A stretch of DNA of 64,000 bases, taken from NCBI RefSeq assembly GCF_900112035.1, contig NZ_FOKC01000014.1:1-64000 (forward strand), in the 5' to 3' direction. This document shows positions 1-9,222 of this stretch, piece by piece. The translations under genes and the position numbers were made by a program. Numbering within the stretch: the first letter of the stretch is position 1; the number at the start of each line of letters is the position of its first letter. The stretch is from Nocardioides alpinus. Lineage in GTDB: Bacteria > Actinomycetota > Actinomycetes > Propionibacteriales > Nocardioidaceae. The notes beneath the pieces were generated by a model. It was given only the letters and a program-made list of their open reading frames with translations, made no database searches and was not told the origin of the DNA.

Positions 1-2
1 TC

Positions 3-1670
3 GGTGGTGTGCCGATCAACCCGGACACCGAGACGGCCACGGCACCGCCGAGCGCCGACCCGCCGGCCCGGACCCTCCTCGACGTTCCGGTCGACCTGCT
101 GGCCGACGTGGAGGCCATCACCGGCGACGTCCAGGCGGCGTGGGCCGGCAGCAACGCGTGTGTCCCGCCGCAGGCAGGCATCCGCACGCTGTCCCAGTCC
201 CGTACGACGCTCGCCGGCGCCACCCTGGTCGACACCCCCATCCCGGGTGTCGGGGCGCTCGCCGACGTGACGGCATCGCAGACCGAGACCGGCACCTACC
301 TCGTCGACGACGCCGCCGGCGGATCCGACGTCGTCTCCCGCGCCACGACCACCGTCGGTGACATCGAGCTGCTCGGCGGCCAGGTGACGATCGATGTCAC
401 CAACCCCGTCGTGCTGGAGGCACGGTCCGACGGCTCGACGGGCACGGCCTCCTTCGCGAGCCCGCCGACCATCGTCGCAACGGTCGGCGCCGACCAGATC
501 CCGATCCCGCTCAACAACACGCCGCAGAGCATCGTGCCCGCGGGACTCGACCCCCTCGTCGACCTGTCGATCACGGCCTTCACCCCGACGGCCCAGTCCG
601 CCGGTGCCACCGGCAAGGCGACCCTGGACGCCCTGTTCCGCATCGACCTCGAGGTGCTCAGCGTTCCTGCTCCTGTCGGTGTGACGGTCGCTGACGTGTC
701 GCTCGCCGTCGCGCCCATGAGCGTCGAGGCCACCGCACCCGGCGGCGGCGTCGAGTGTGGCGGCGGTCCGTCGTCCGGCTCGATCGCGACCCCCGACATC
801 AGCGCGCCCGCCCAGGCCTCGACCACGACCGACAGCACCCCGGCCGTCTCCGGCACCGGCGCTCCCGGCGCCACGGTCACGGTCAAGGAGGGCACCACCG
901 TCCTCTGCACGGCCGTCGTCGCCGGCAACGGCACCTGGTCCTGCTCACCCTCCACACCGCTGCCCGCCGGGCCGCACACGGTGACGGCGACGCAGACCCA
1001 GGACGGCCGGACCAGCGCAGCAGACTCGACCACCTTCACGGTCGTGCCGGACCCCGACGACCCGGACGGTGACGGCCTGCCCAACGGCGGCGAGACCACC
1101 CACGGGACCGACCCCGACAACCCCGACACCGACCGCGACGGCCTCACCGACGGCGCCGAGGTCAACACCCACGGCACGGACCCGTCGGCGAAGGACACCG
1201 ACGAGGACGGCCTCGCCGACGGCCAGGAGGTCAACGGCGTCAAGATCCGTGAGCGCTTCGAGGTCTGCGGCACGAAGGCTCGAAAGTCGATCACCGTGAG
1301 GACCAACCCGCTGGCGAAGGACACCGACAAGGACGGTCTGGGTGACGGCAGGGAGGCCAAGGGCTACAAGATCAAGCAGCGCGTCAAGACCCGCGACGGC
1401 TCGTTCACGATCGGCAGGACCCGCTCCAACCCGCGCAAGAAGGACACCGACCGCGACGGCCTGAAGGACAAGGTCGAGTTGACCGGCAAGGCCAACAAGC
1501 GCTTCGGCAAGGACAAGTCCGACCCGACCAAGTGCGACACGGACCAGGGCGGCGTGCGTGACGGCGCCGAGGTCAAGGCCCGCTCCAACCCGACGGACGT
1601 GAGGTCCGGTCCGCGACGTCCGATGGGCCGCATCGCATCGGGCGACGTGCCCCCCGACGGGATGGGCTGA
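3..1670 (+). CDS. Secreted Ca-binding (thrombospondin type 3) repeat protein, 5' end missing
   Basis: The frame is open to the left edge, so the N-terminus, and any signal peptide, lies outside the window. Visible order: a beta-rich, Thr/Ala/Val-rich region of about 260 residues that resembles choice-of-anchor type surface modules, then a bacterial Ig-like domain (around residues 265-345, with repeated T/V patterns and a Cys pair), then five or six Asp-rich thrombospondin type 3 repeats of the form DxDxDGLxDGxE (from about nt 1050 to 1600). Such repeats bind calcium and act as rigid spacers in extracellular proteins. The C-terminus is short and basic-polar with no LPXTG sorting signal or membrane anchor. 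A strong hairpin follows the stop. The role is probably cell-surface or secreted; the ligand is unknown. The GTG at 9 could serve as a start but has no ribosome binding site, so truncation is the better reading. Confidence 0.7.
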   Translation, partial: GGVPINPDTETATAPPSADPPARTLLDVPVDLLADVEAITGDVQAAWAGSNACVPPQAGIRTLSQSRTTLAGATLVDTPIPGVGALADVTASQTETGTYLVDDAAGGSDVVSRATTTVGDIELLGGQVTIDVTNPVVLEARSDGSTGTASFASPPTIVATVGADQIPIPLNNTPQSIVPAGLDPLVDLSITAFTPTAQSAGATGKATLDALFRIDLEVLSVPAPVGVTVADVSLAVAPMSVEATAPGGGVECGGGPSSGSIATPDISAPAQASTTTDSTPAVSGTGAPGATVTVKEGTTVLCTAVVAGNGTWSCSPSTPLPAGPHTVTATQTQDGRTSAADSTTFTVVPDPDDPDGDGLPNGGETTHGTDPDNPDTDRDGLTDGAEVNTHGTDPSAKDTDEDGLADGQEVNGVKIRERFEVCGTKARKSITVRTNPLAKDTDKDGLGDGREAKGYKIKQRVKTRDGSFTIGRTRSNPRKKDTDRDGLKDKVELTGKANKRFGKDKSDPTKCDTDQGGVRDGAEVKARSNPTDVRSGPRRPMGRIASGDVPPDGMG

Positions 1671-1691
1671 TCCTCACCTGAGTCCCCCTGA

Positions 1692-1735
1692 GGTGCCGGT
1701 GCCCCGGGCAGGAAGCTGCCCGGGGCACCGGCACC
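1692..1735. terminator. Perfect 20-bp hairpin after the Ca-repeat protein
   Basis: A perfect 20-bp inverted repeat (1692-1711 with 1716-1735) with a 4-nt loop GAAG begins 21 nt after the stop at 1670. There is no T-tract, which is usual for actinobacterial terminators. It ends 14 nt before the preferred start of the next gene, so the hairpin also sits in that gene's upstream region. Confidence 0.75.
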
Positions 1736-1749
1736 ACTACGCTCCGGGG

Positions 1750-2571
1750 GTGGACGATCACCAGCCGCAGTCCGTACGTGTGGAGCGGCGGCCCGTCTCC
1801 GAGCGGGAGTCACGTGCCGCCAACGGTCCCGACTGGGACCGCTACGCCGACGAGTACCAGGCCACCCACGGCGCCTTCCTGGGTGACGCCGGTTTCGTCT
1901 GGGGGCCGGAGGGCCACACCGAGGACGAGCTCCGGATCCTCGGCGACGTGGCCGGGCTCGACGTCCTCGAGGTCGGCAGCGGAGCCGGCCAGTGCTCGCG
2001 CTGGGTGCGCACCCACGGCGGTCGCGGCTTCGGCCTCGACCTGTCCCACCGCCAGCTGCAGCACTCGCTGCGTCTCGACGAGGAGACCGGCGTACGTGTC
2101 CCCTCCGTGCGCGGCACCGCCACCGACCTCCCGTTCGCTCCGCAGAGCTTCGACATCGTCTTCTGCTCCTTCGGTGCGCTGCAGTTCATCAGCGACATCG
2201 ACGACGCCGTCGCCGAGGTGGCGCGGGTCCTGCGCCCGGGCGGGCGCTTCGCCTTCTCGGTCACCCACCCGACCCGGTGGATGTTCCCCGACGATCCCGG
2301 CGACGCCGGCCTGACCGCCACGCAGTCCTACTGGGACCGCACGCCCTACGTCGAGATCGACGACGCCTCCGGCGTGGTGTCGTACGTCGAGCACCACCGC
2401 ACGCTCGGCGACTGGGTCCGGATCCTGGCCGGTCACGGGTTCGCCCTGGGCGACCTCGTCGAGCCGGAGTGGCCCGCGGACCACGACCGGGTGTGGGGCG
2501 GGTGGTCACGCTCCCGCGGGCTGCTGACTCCGGGGACGGCGATCTTCGTCGCGCACCTGGCGCAGGCCTGA
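1750..2571 (+). CDS. Class I SAM-dependent methyltransferase
   Basis: About 273 residues. A Rossmann-fold methyltransferase of the Methyltransf_11/25 type: motif I VLEVGSGAGQCSRWV (about residues 69-83), an acidic residue after strand 2 (GLDLS), and motif IV/post region around FDIVFCSFGALQF. The C-terminal part carries extra substrate-recognition strands. The substrate cannot be told from sequence. The frame is open further up to 1693, but those codons run through the hairpin at 1692-1735; GTG at 1750 gives a protein that begins just before the conserved part. Its 3' end overlaps the end of the convergent tgpA-like gene by 66 nt. Confidence 0.75.
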   Translation: MDDHQPQSVRVERRPVSERESRAANGPDWDRYADEYQATHGAFLGDAGFVWGPEGHTEDELRILGDVAGLDVLEVGSGAGQCSRWVRTHGGRGFGLDLSHRQLQHSLRLDEETGVRVPSVRGTATDLPFAPQSFDIVFCSFGALQFISDIDDAVAEVARVLRPGGRFAFSVTHPTRWMFPDDPGDAGLTATQSYWDRTPYVEIDDASGVVSYVEHHRTLGDWVRILAGHGFALGDLVEPEWPADHDRVWGGWSRSRGLLTPGTAIFVAHLAQA

Positions 2572-4746
2572 CGTCGGACGCGTCCGGCTCCGCGCCCACC
2601 CGGCGAGCAGCGACGCGGGGTTGAAGCGCGACCACAGGCGGTGCCGGGCATCGACCTGCGCCACGAGCTCGCCCCGCAGATCGAGACAGGCGTCCCAGAA
2701 CCGACGGCTGTCCTCGACGTCGCCCGGCCCGGGTGCGAACACGGCCGCGTCCGCCTGTCGGGCGAGCTCGATGCCGGCGCCCAGCTGCCGGGCCTGGGCC
2801 ACCCGGCTCCACGCGTCCGGCACCGGGGTGCCGCGGTCCCGCGCCGCGTCGAGGACCTCCTGCCACCCGTTGACGTACGTCCCGGACCAGGACGACGTAC
2901 GCCGACGCCGACCGCGGCGCAGCACCTTGGCCACCGGGACCAGCAGTAGGACGACCAGCACGACCATCAGGGCCGCACCGACCACCCGCAGGGCGATCTG
3001 CCACGTCGAGGTCGGCTGGCCGATCGCGGTGCCCTCGGGGAGGGTTACTGGCGTGCCCTTGGGGATCCGGATCTCCTTGTCCTTGCCTTTCGCCGCTGCC
3101 TCGAGCTGTTCCTGGACGAAACCGCCGGGGTCGACGGGCTCGACGCCGTCGGCGACCAGGTGCACACCGACGTATCGCGACGGGTCGAGCGTGCGCCAGG
3201 TGCCGTCGGCGAACTGGAGCTCCACCCAGGACGTGACGTCGTCGTAGTCGACGACACCACGCGCGTCGGGCTCCGCACCCGTGACGACCCGCGCGGGCAC
3301 GCCCAGGCGGGAGGCTCCGAGAGCCATGACGGCCGTGTACTGGAACGGCGTCGCGGTCATCTGCTCCGATCCCAGCAGACGCAGCCCGAGGTCGACCGGG
3401 GCTTGGGAGGACGATCCGACGAAGCGCGTCGAACCGTTGAGCCGGAGATAGCGGGCGAGCAGCAGGACTCGCTCGATCGGACGGATCTCCTCGCGGCGAA
3501 AGGCTTGGAGGTACTGGTCGAGGAAGGCCCCGTCAGGTTGCTGCTGGTCCTCGGTGGCGTCCTGCGTCGCGTCCCTGCGCGTGAACTCGTCCTCGGTGAG
3601 CACCGACCCGAACGTGTAGTCGTCGCGGGTGTTGACGCCACCGACGACCAACGCGCTCGACGTGGCCTGGTTGTAGCGCACGTCGTCCAGCTGGGTGCGT
3701 CCGTCGGTGTAGTCGAGCGTGAGGCTGGTGAGCTCGCCCAGCATCGGCAGCCAGTCGCTGGCGTAGCCCGGGCGGATCTGGACACGCACGCCCACCGTGC
3801 GGCCCTCGTGGGGGGCCGCCACCTCCTGACCGATCCGCTTGAAGGTGCCGAAGCCGTCGGTTCCCGGTGACTCCTCCGCCGGCACCCACGCAGTGCCGTC
3901 GTACGTGTCCAGCGCGGCGAAGCGCAGCCGGCGACCCTCGGGCACTCCGGTCGCCCTGAGCAGCTCGTTGCGCCGACCCACCCGCCTCGGGACCACCGAC
4001 TGGGCGGCGCCGGCGACGAGCGCGCTGTTGCCGTCGCCCTTGAGGAGCACCCGGTCGACCTCGTTGCGGTCCGGGACCAACAGGCTCACGAGCCCGGACA
4101 CGAGCGTCACGGTCAGCACCGCTGTCAGGGCCGCCGCCACGGATCCGCGCGGCCGCCCGACCAGCGCCTCCCTGCGGCGGGCACGGGCGGCCGCCCAGGC
4201 GACCAGCACCACCGCGAAGACGATGCTGCGGGGCACCAGCAGGGAGGGGACGAGCACCCCGAGCGGGATCGTCGCCCCCAGGGCCAGCACCAATGGGATC
4301 GTCGGGGCGAGCGCGCGCCGCGTGGAAAGCGCAAGCCACGCCGCAGGTGCGCCCGCCAAGAAGCCCAGCATGAAGGGCACCAGCATCACCTGACCGGTGG
4401 GGTCGACCGGAGGCACTGTGCTGACCAAGGTCGTGGGGGCGCTGAAGCTCTCCCCCAGCACCCGATTCATGGTCTCGAAGGTCGGGAGGACATAGGGGCC
4501 TAGGCGGCGCAACGCGACCACGGCGCCCAACGGTGCGAAGAGCAGGACCGCGCCCAGTGCGTACCACCACACGCCTTCGTGCAGCCGCCGGGTGAGCAGT
4601 GCCAGTACCAGCAGCAGGACGACGGGGAGGAGGCCGGTGAGGAGGTAGCTCCGGTCGGCGAACGTGTTGTCGAGGATCGACAGGACCATCGACATCAGGA
4701 ACAGGATCATCGCGAGGTCGAGGAGAGTGCCGCGTCGCTGATTCAT
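2506..4746 (-). CDS. TgpA-like membrane protein with transglutaminase-like domain (apparently catalytically degenerate)
   Basis: 746 residues. The first about 200 residues form six or so hydrophobic membrane segments, followed by an extracytoplasmic transglutaminase-like domain (about 420-540), then one more membrane segment (about 580-600) and a cytosolic basic tail with a DUF4129-like region. ATG 4746 overlaps the stop of the DUF58 gene as ATGA, so translation is coupled. In active transglutaminase-core proteins the signature is a Cys about 15 residues before GIPARVV, a His in HAWVE, and an Asp in DPT. Here the equivalent stretch reads MTATPFQYTAV then GVPARVV (about 463-485), the second motif reads TSWVEL (505-510), and only the DPS Asp is kept. 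Family and fold are clear; loss of Cys and His is from alignment by eye. It follows moxR and DUF58, the normal partners. Confidence 0.8.
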   Translation of the reverse strand: MNQRRGTLLDLAMILFLMSMVLSILDNTFADRSYLLTGLLPVVLLLVLALLTRRLHEGVWWYALGAVLLFAPLGAVVALRRLGPYVLPTFETMNRVLGESFSAPTTLVSTVPPVDPTGQVMLVPFMLGFLAGAPAAWLALSTRRALAPTIPLVLALGATIPLGVLVPSLLVPRSIVFAVVLVAWAAARARRREALVGRPRGSVAAALTAVLTVTLVSGLVSLLVPDRNEVDRVLLKGDGNSALVAGAAQSVVPRRVGRRNELLRATGVPEGRRLRFAALDTYDGTAWVPAEESPGTDGFGTFKRIGQEVAAPHEGRTVGVRVQIRPGYASDWLPMLGELTSLTLDYTDGRTQLDDVRYNQATSSALVVGGVNTRDDYTFGSVLTEDEFTRRDATQDATEDQQQPDGAFLDQYLQAFRREEIRPIERVLLLARYLRLNGSTRFVGSSSQAPVDLGLRLLGSEQMTATPFQYTAVMALGASRLGVPARVVTGAEPDARGVVDYDDVTSWVELQFADGTWRTLDPSRYVGVHLVADGVEPVDPGGFVQEQLEAAAKGKDKEIRIPKGTPVTLPEGTAIGQPTSTWQIALRVVGAALMVVLVVLLLVPVAKVLRRGRRRRTSSWSGTYVNGWQEVLDAARDRGTPVPDAWSRVAQARQLGAGIELARQADAAVFAPGPGDVEDSRRFWDACLDLRGELVAQVDARHRLWSRFNPASLLAGWARSRTRPTSGLRQVRDEDRRPRSQQPAGA

Positions 4747-5950
4747 CGCATGCCTCGCGCCAGCAGCTCCTGGAGCCGGACCAGGTCGGGAATGGAGAGC
4801 TCGCGCAGCGAGTGGCTGTCGTGCAGCTGCGCCTCGCTCTCGCTGTCGGCGCGTACGACGATCCAGTCGGCGCCGCGGTCGAAGCGCTGCGCTGCCGCGT
4901 CGAGCTCCGCCAGGTCGCGTGCCGCACCGGTCACCTGGACGACGAGTCCCGTCCCGCTGACGGCCGTCGCCGCGTCGGCCGCCTGCGCCAGGTAGTCGTC
5001 GCCGGCCGCGACGAACCGGCAGGCGATGTCGGTCATCGCCACCGCGCTGCGGCCCCGGGACACGTGCGGACCGCACCGCAGGTAGGTGTCGAAGTCGTCC
5101 CGCACTGCCCGGAGCGCGATCGACGTCGCCACTGAGACGGCGAGCTCGAAGTCACGCATGCGTGGGTAGGACGACCGCGCACCGTCGACCAACACGGTGA
5201 CATGCCCGCGCCGGGTCTCGTGGTACTGCCGGACCAGGAGCTGGCCGGCCTTGGCGGAGGACCGCCAGTGGACGTGCCGCAGGTCGTCACCGGGGACGTA
5301 CTCCCGTAGCGCGTGAAAGGCCAGGTCACTCATCGAGAGCTGCTGGCTGGTGGCACCGTCGAGGTCGTTGGTCAGTCCGCCGGCGAAGACGGACAGGTCC
5401 GTGACGCGCGGCGCCACGAGCAGCTCGAGCACGTCGCCGGTCTCGAAGCGTCGCGTGACCAGTCCGACGGGGTCGGTCTTCTCGTAGGTCGCCGGACCGA
5501 CCGCGTGGACGCCGCGCGGCATCTCCGGCAGCTGCACCGACTCGGTGTGGGAGGAGAAGGGCGCCAGGAACGGGAGTCGCAGCGACACCGTACGACCGCC
5601 GACGGGCACGGAGACCTTGGGGAACAGCATCGGAGCCGCGCCCGCTCGCACCGTGAGGGCCACGACAGCAGGAGCGACGCCTTCGACCAGCCGGCTGGGC
5701 CGCACCACCAGCTCGGACGTCGGGGTCCCCGGCAGCACCTGCCAGACGAACCCGAGCGTCAGCAGGCCGAGGGCCACGACGCCGAGCTGGGTGAACTCCT
5801 GCCAGTTGAGCCGGACTGCCAGGAGGATCGTGGCGATGCCCAGCGCCAGGACACTGCGCCCCAATGGGGTCAGCATCCGGAGCGGCGCGAGCGCTGGGGA
5901 CAGCAGCCGCGCGACCCGCCGTACGGCGGCCGAGGGGAAAGTCTGGTCGC

Positions 5951-5954
<4 letters not shown>
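4743..5954 (-). CDS. DUF58 domain protein (MoxR-associated)
   Basis: 403 residues. Two adjacent N-terminal membrane segments (about 25-70), then a beta-rich extracytoplasmic or peripheral stretch, then the DUF58 core with the family motif around DLRHVHWRSSAKAGQLLVR (about 205-225) and a von Willebrand A-like fold (VTVLVDGARSS). DUF58 proteins occur almost always between a MoxR AAA+ ATPase and a transglutaminase-like membrane protein, and are thought to assemble or activate envelope or metal-dependent complexes; the exact role is not known. The GTG at 5954 overlaps the moxR stop (GTGA), and the stop overlaps the tgpA-like start, so all three are made as one coupled unit. Confidence 0.85.
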
Positions 5955-6928
<974 letters not shown>

Positions 6929-6967
6929 ACGGGCGAGGAACTACCTCTCGGGCGTCGGGCTCGTGGA

Positions 6968-7858
6968 TCAGGCCGTGGCGGAACGGCGACGCATGATCTG
7001 CAACGCGATGCCGATCAGCAGGGCCGGGATGCCGACGATGTAGCCGATCAGCGGGACGGTGCTCTTGATCAGGTTGAGACTGCTGGCGTTTGACTTGGAG
7101 TCCTCGGCGTTGCCCGCGACCTGCTCGTCGGTGAAGCCGTAGTCGAGGGCGAGGAAGGTGTTGCCATCGCCGTCGAGCCGCTCCTGCGTCTCGAACTGGT
7201 TGACGATCGCGCCCGTGGTCGGGTCGATCCAGATTTCCCTGTCGGTGGAGTAGGTGCCCTGGACACCGTCGGTGACCTCGATCGGAACGTCGGAGACGAC
7301 GATCTTGTAGACGTAGGTCTCCAGGCCGTCGACGTCCTCGGTGCGGTCGTAGGTCGCGTCGACCGCCTGGCCGGCGAAGCCGTCCCAATACTGGTAGGTC
7401 TTCTTCTCGGCCTCGAAAGGCCACTTGTTGACGAGGCCTTCCTTGGTCTCCGCACTGGGGGGCAGGTACTTGGGGTCGCTGACGGCCATCGCGTCACGGC
7501 GGTCGGTCGCGAAGTTGTCCGTGCTCGCGGAGATGAGGCGTTCCTCCGGGTCGCTCGCGCTGACGCACTCGTCGATCTCGCCTTCGTCCTTGACCAGGCA
7601 GCTGGAGTTCTGGAAGACGACGACCTCGCCGTCGGAGCGATCCGAGTCGGCGCGCGTGACGCTGAAGGCCTTGACCGGGAACTCGTCGGTGCCGCCGGTG
7701 CCGTCCGAAAGCTGGGCCGTGCCGTCGAGCAGCGTGAGGCTGTCGGTGTCGAGCGGGGTCTTCATGAGCTGCCCGGGAGCCCAGAATTGAGCCAGGATCG
7801 CCAAGGTGACCAAGAAGCCACCCAGCACCGTCAAGCCGATGCCAAAGCCTTTACGCAT
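6968..7858 (-). CDS. DUF3068 (PorA family) membrane protein
   Basis: 296 residues: an N-terminal membrane segment (about 6-26), a large extracytoplasmic beta-rich domain, and a C-terminal membrane segment (about 262-284) followed by a basic RRR tail. This layout and the WIDPTTGAIV motif match the actinobacterial DUF3068 family, annotated in places as PorA-family porin; a porin function is not shown here. The frame continues upstream to 7939, but ATG 7858 is preceded by a strong GGGAGG ribosome binding site 7 nt away and begins with a normal N-in membrane helix, so that start is chosen. It stands just before moxR on the same strand. Confidence 0.78.
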   Translation of the reverse strand: MRKGFGIGLTVLGGFLVTLAILAQFWAPGQLMKTPLDTDSLTLLDGTAQLSDGTGGTDEFPVKAFSVTRADSDRSDGEVVVFQNSSCLVKDEGEIDECVSASDPEERLISASTDNFATDRRDAMAVSDPKYLPPSAETKEGLVNKWPFEAEKKTYQYWDGFAGQAVDATYDRTEDVDGLETYVYKIVVSDVPIEVTDGVQGTYSTDREIWIDPTTGAIVNQFETQERLDGDGNTFLALDYGFTDEQVAGNAEDSKSNASSLNLIKSTVPLIGYIVGIPALLIGIALQIMRRRSATA

Positions 7859-7989
7859 AGCGATTTTCCTCCCGGTCGCCCACAGAACGGGCCGACTGTA
7901 GCAGCGAAGTGACTCCTGAGTAGCCAATCGCCGGGCCAAGTTTCGCGTCGCCCGATGGCCGCCCGCGCGGGCGGGTTAGAGTCCCCGCC

Positions 7990-9222
7990 ATGTCTTCCAG
8001 CACTCTCGGACCCGCGAGCCCGGCACACACGGGCGGAACGGCGACGGAGGGCATGAACGCCTCGCGCCGGATCGCCCTCATCGACGGCATCCGCGGCGTG
8101 GCCATCGTGCTGGTCGTGCTCTCGCACGGCTGGGTGCTGTGGCCCATCGAGCGGATCGATGAGACCGCCTGGATTCGTCCTCTCTTCCGGAGCGGCAACT
8201 TCGCCGTCACCGTGTTCCTCGTCGCCGCCGGCTACCTCTCCTACGTCTCGCTCGCCTCGCGCGGGATCCACCACATGCGCCCCGGCGTGACCTTCGTACG
8301 CCGCGTGCTGCGCGTCGGCCCCAGTCTCTGGTTGCTGCTGGCCGCCGTCCTCGTCGTGTCGACGCTCGACAGCACCGATGAGACCACCGCAAGCGATAAC
8401 GTCGACTCCGTGTGGCACGTGCTCACCTACACGTGGAACTGGTACGTCCAGGGCAACCTGATGACGTCGCGGCCCGACTTCGGCCACCTCTGGTACCTGT
8501 CGGTCGACATGCAGGCCTTCGTGATCACGGCCGCCGTCCTCTACATGATGCGACGCCGCCCCGTGGGCGTGCTCTTCGTGCTCGGCGGCCTGCTGCTGCT
8601 GCTCACGTGGTGGCGCTTCCACGTCACGGACACCGAGTTCGTCTTCCAGGTGCTGGTCCGGACCACCGCCCGCATGGACCCCTTCGTCGTGGGCGTGATG
8701 CTGGGCGCGACCCTACCGCTCGTACGACGCCTCGACCTCCCCCAGCGAGCACTCCGCTGGACATCCACGGCAACCCTCGTGGCGCTGGTGCCGCTGGCGT
8801 ACTACTGCTCGCGCGACGAGCGTTTCCTCGGCTGGGGCGTCACGCTGCTCGAGCTCGACCTCGCCCTGCTCTTCGGTGCCGCTGTGCTTCTGACCCGGGC
8901 GCCGCGCGCTGTGGGCGTCCTGAGCGTGCGACCGCTGGCCTTCCTCGGCAGGCACTCGCTGCTGCTCTACATCTGGCACTACCCCGTCTTCACGTTCCTC
9001 GCCCGACACACTGAGGACTGGGCGTGGTTTCTTCGCACCGCAGTGGCGATTCTGCTCACCGTGCTCATCTCACTCGCCGCACACCGGATGGTCGAGCGCC
9101 GTGCCACCGAGCTCCTGAGCCACCCGCTGTGGCGCGAGGCAGACAACGGTCTCGTGCCGTTCACCCGGGCACGTGCCACGAGCATCTGGTCCCGGACACT
9201 GCAGCAGGTGAAGCACCCGTGA
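7990..9222 (+). CDS. Acyltransferase family 3 membrane protein (OafA-like)
   Basis: 410 residues with about ten membrane segments. The N-terminal motif RIALIDGIRGVAIVLVVLSHGW (split: RIALIDGIRG then a His 11 residues on) is the Acyl_transf_3 signature, with the Arg and His of the catalytic region. These enzymes move acetyl, succinyl or similar groups onto sugars of surface polysaccharides, peptidoglycan or glycolipids. ATG 7990 is used; ATG 8053 would give a protein starting 21 residues later, just before the conserved part, and is a real alternative. The GTGA overlap with the next gene points to one operon with a GT-C-like protein, hence glycan decoration. Confidence 0.85.
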   Translation: MSSSTLGPASPAHTGGTATEGMNASRRIALIDGIRGVAIVLVVLSHGWVLWPIERIDETAWIRPLFRSGNFAVTVFLVAAGYLSYVSLASRGIHHMRPGVTFVRRVLRVGPSLWLLLAAVLVVSTLDSTDETTASDNVDSVWHVLTYTWNWYVQGNLMTSRPDFGHLWYLSVDMQAFVITAAVLYMMRRRPVGVLFVLGGLLLLLTWWRFHVTDTEFVFQVLVRTTARMDPFVVGVMLGATLPLVRRLDLPQRALRWTSTATLVALVPLAYYCSRDERFLGWGVTLLELDLALLFGAAVLLTRAPRAVGVLSVRPLAFLGRHSLLLYIWHYPVFTFLARHTEDWAWFLRTAVAILLTVLISLAAHRMVERRATELLSHPLWREADNGLVPFTRARATSIWSRTLQQVKHP

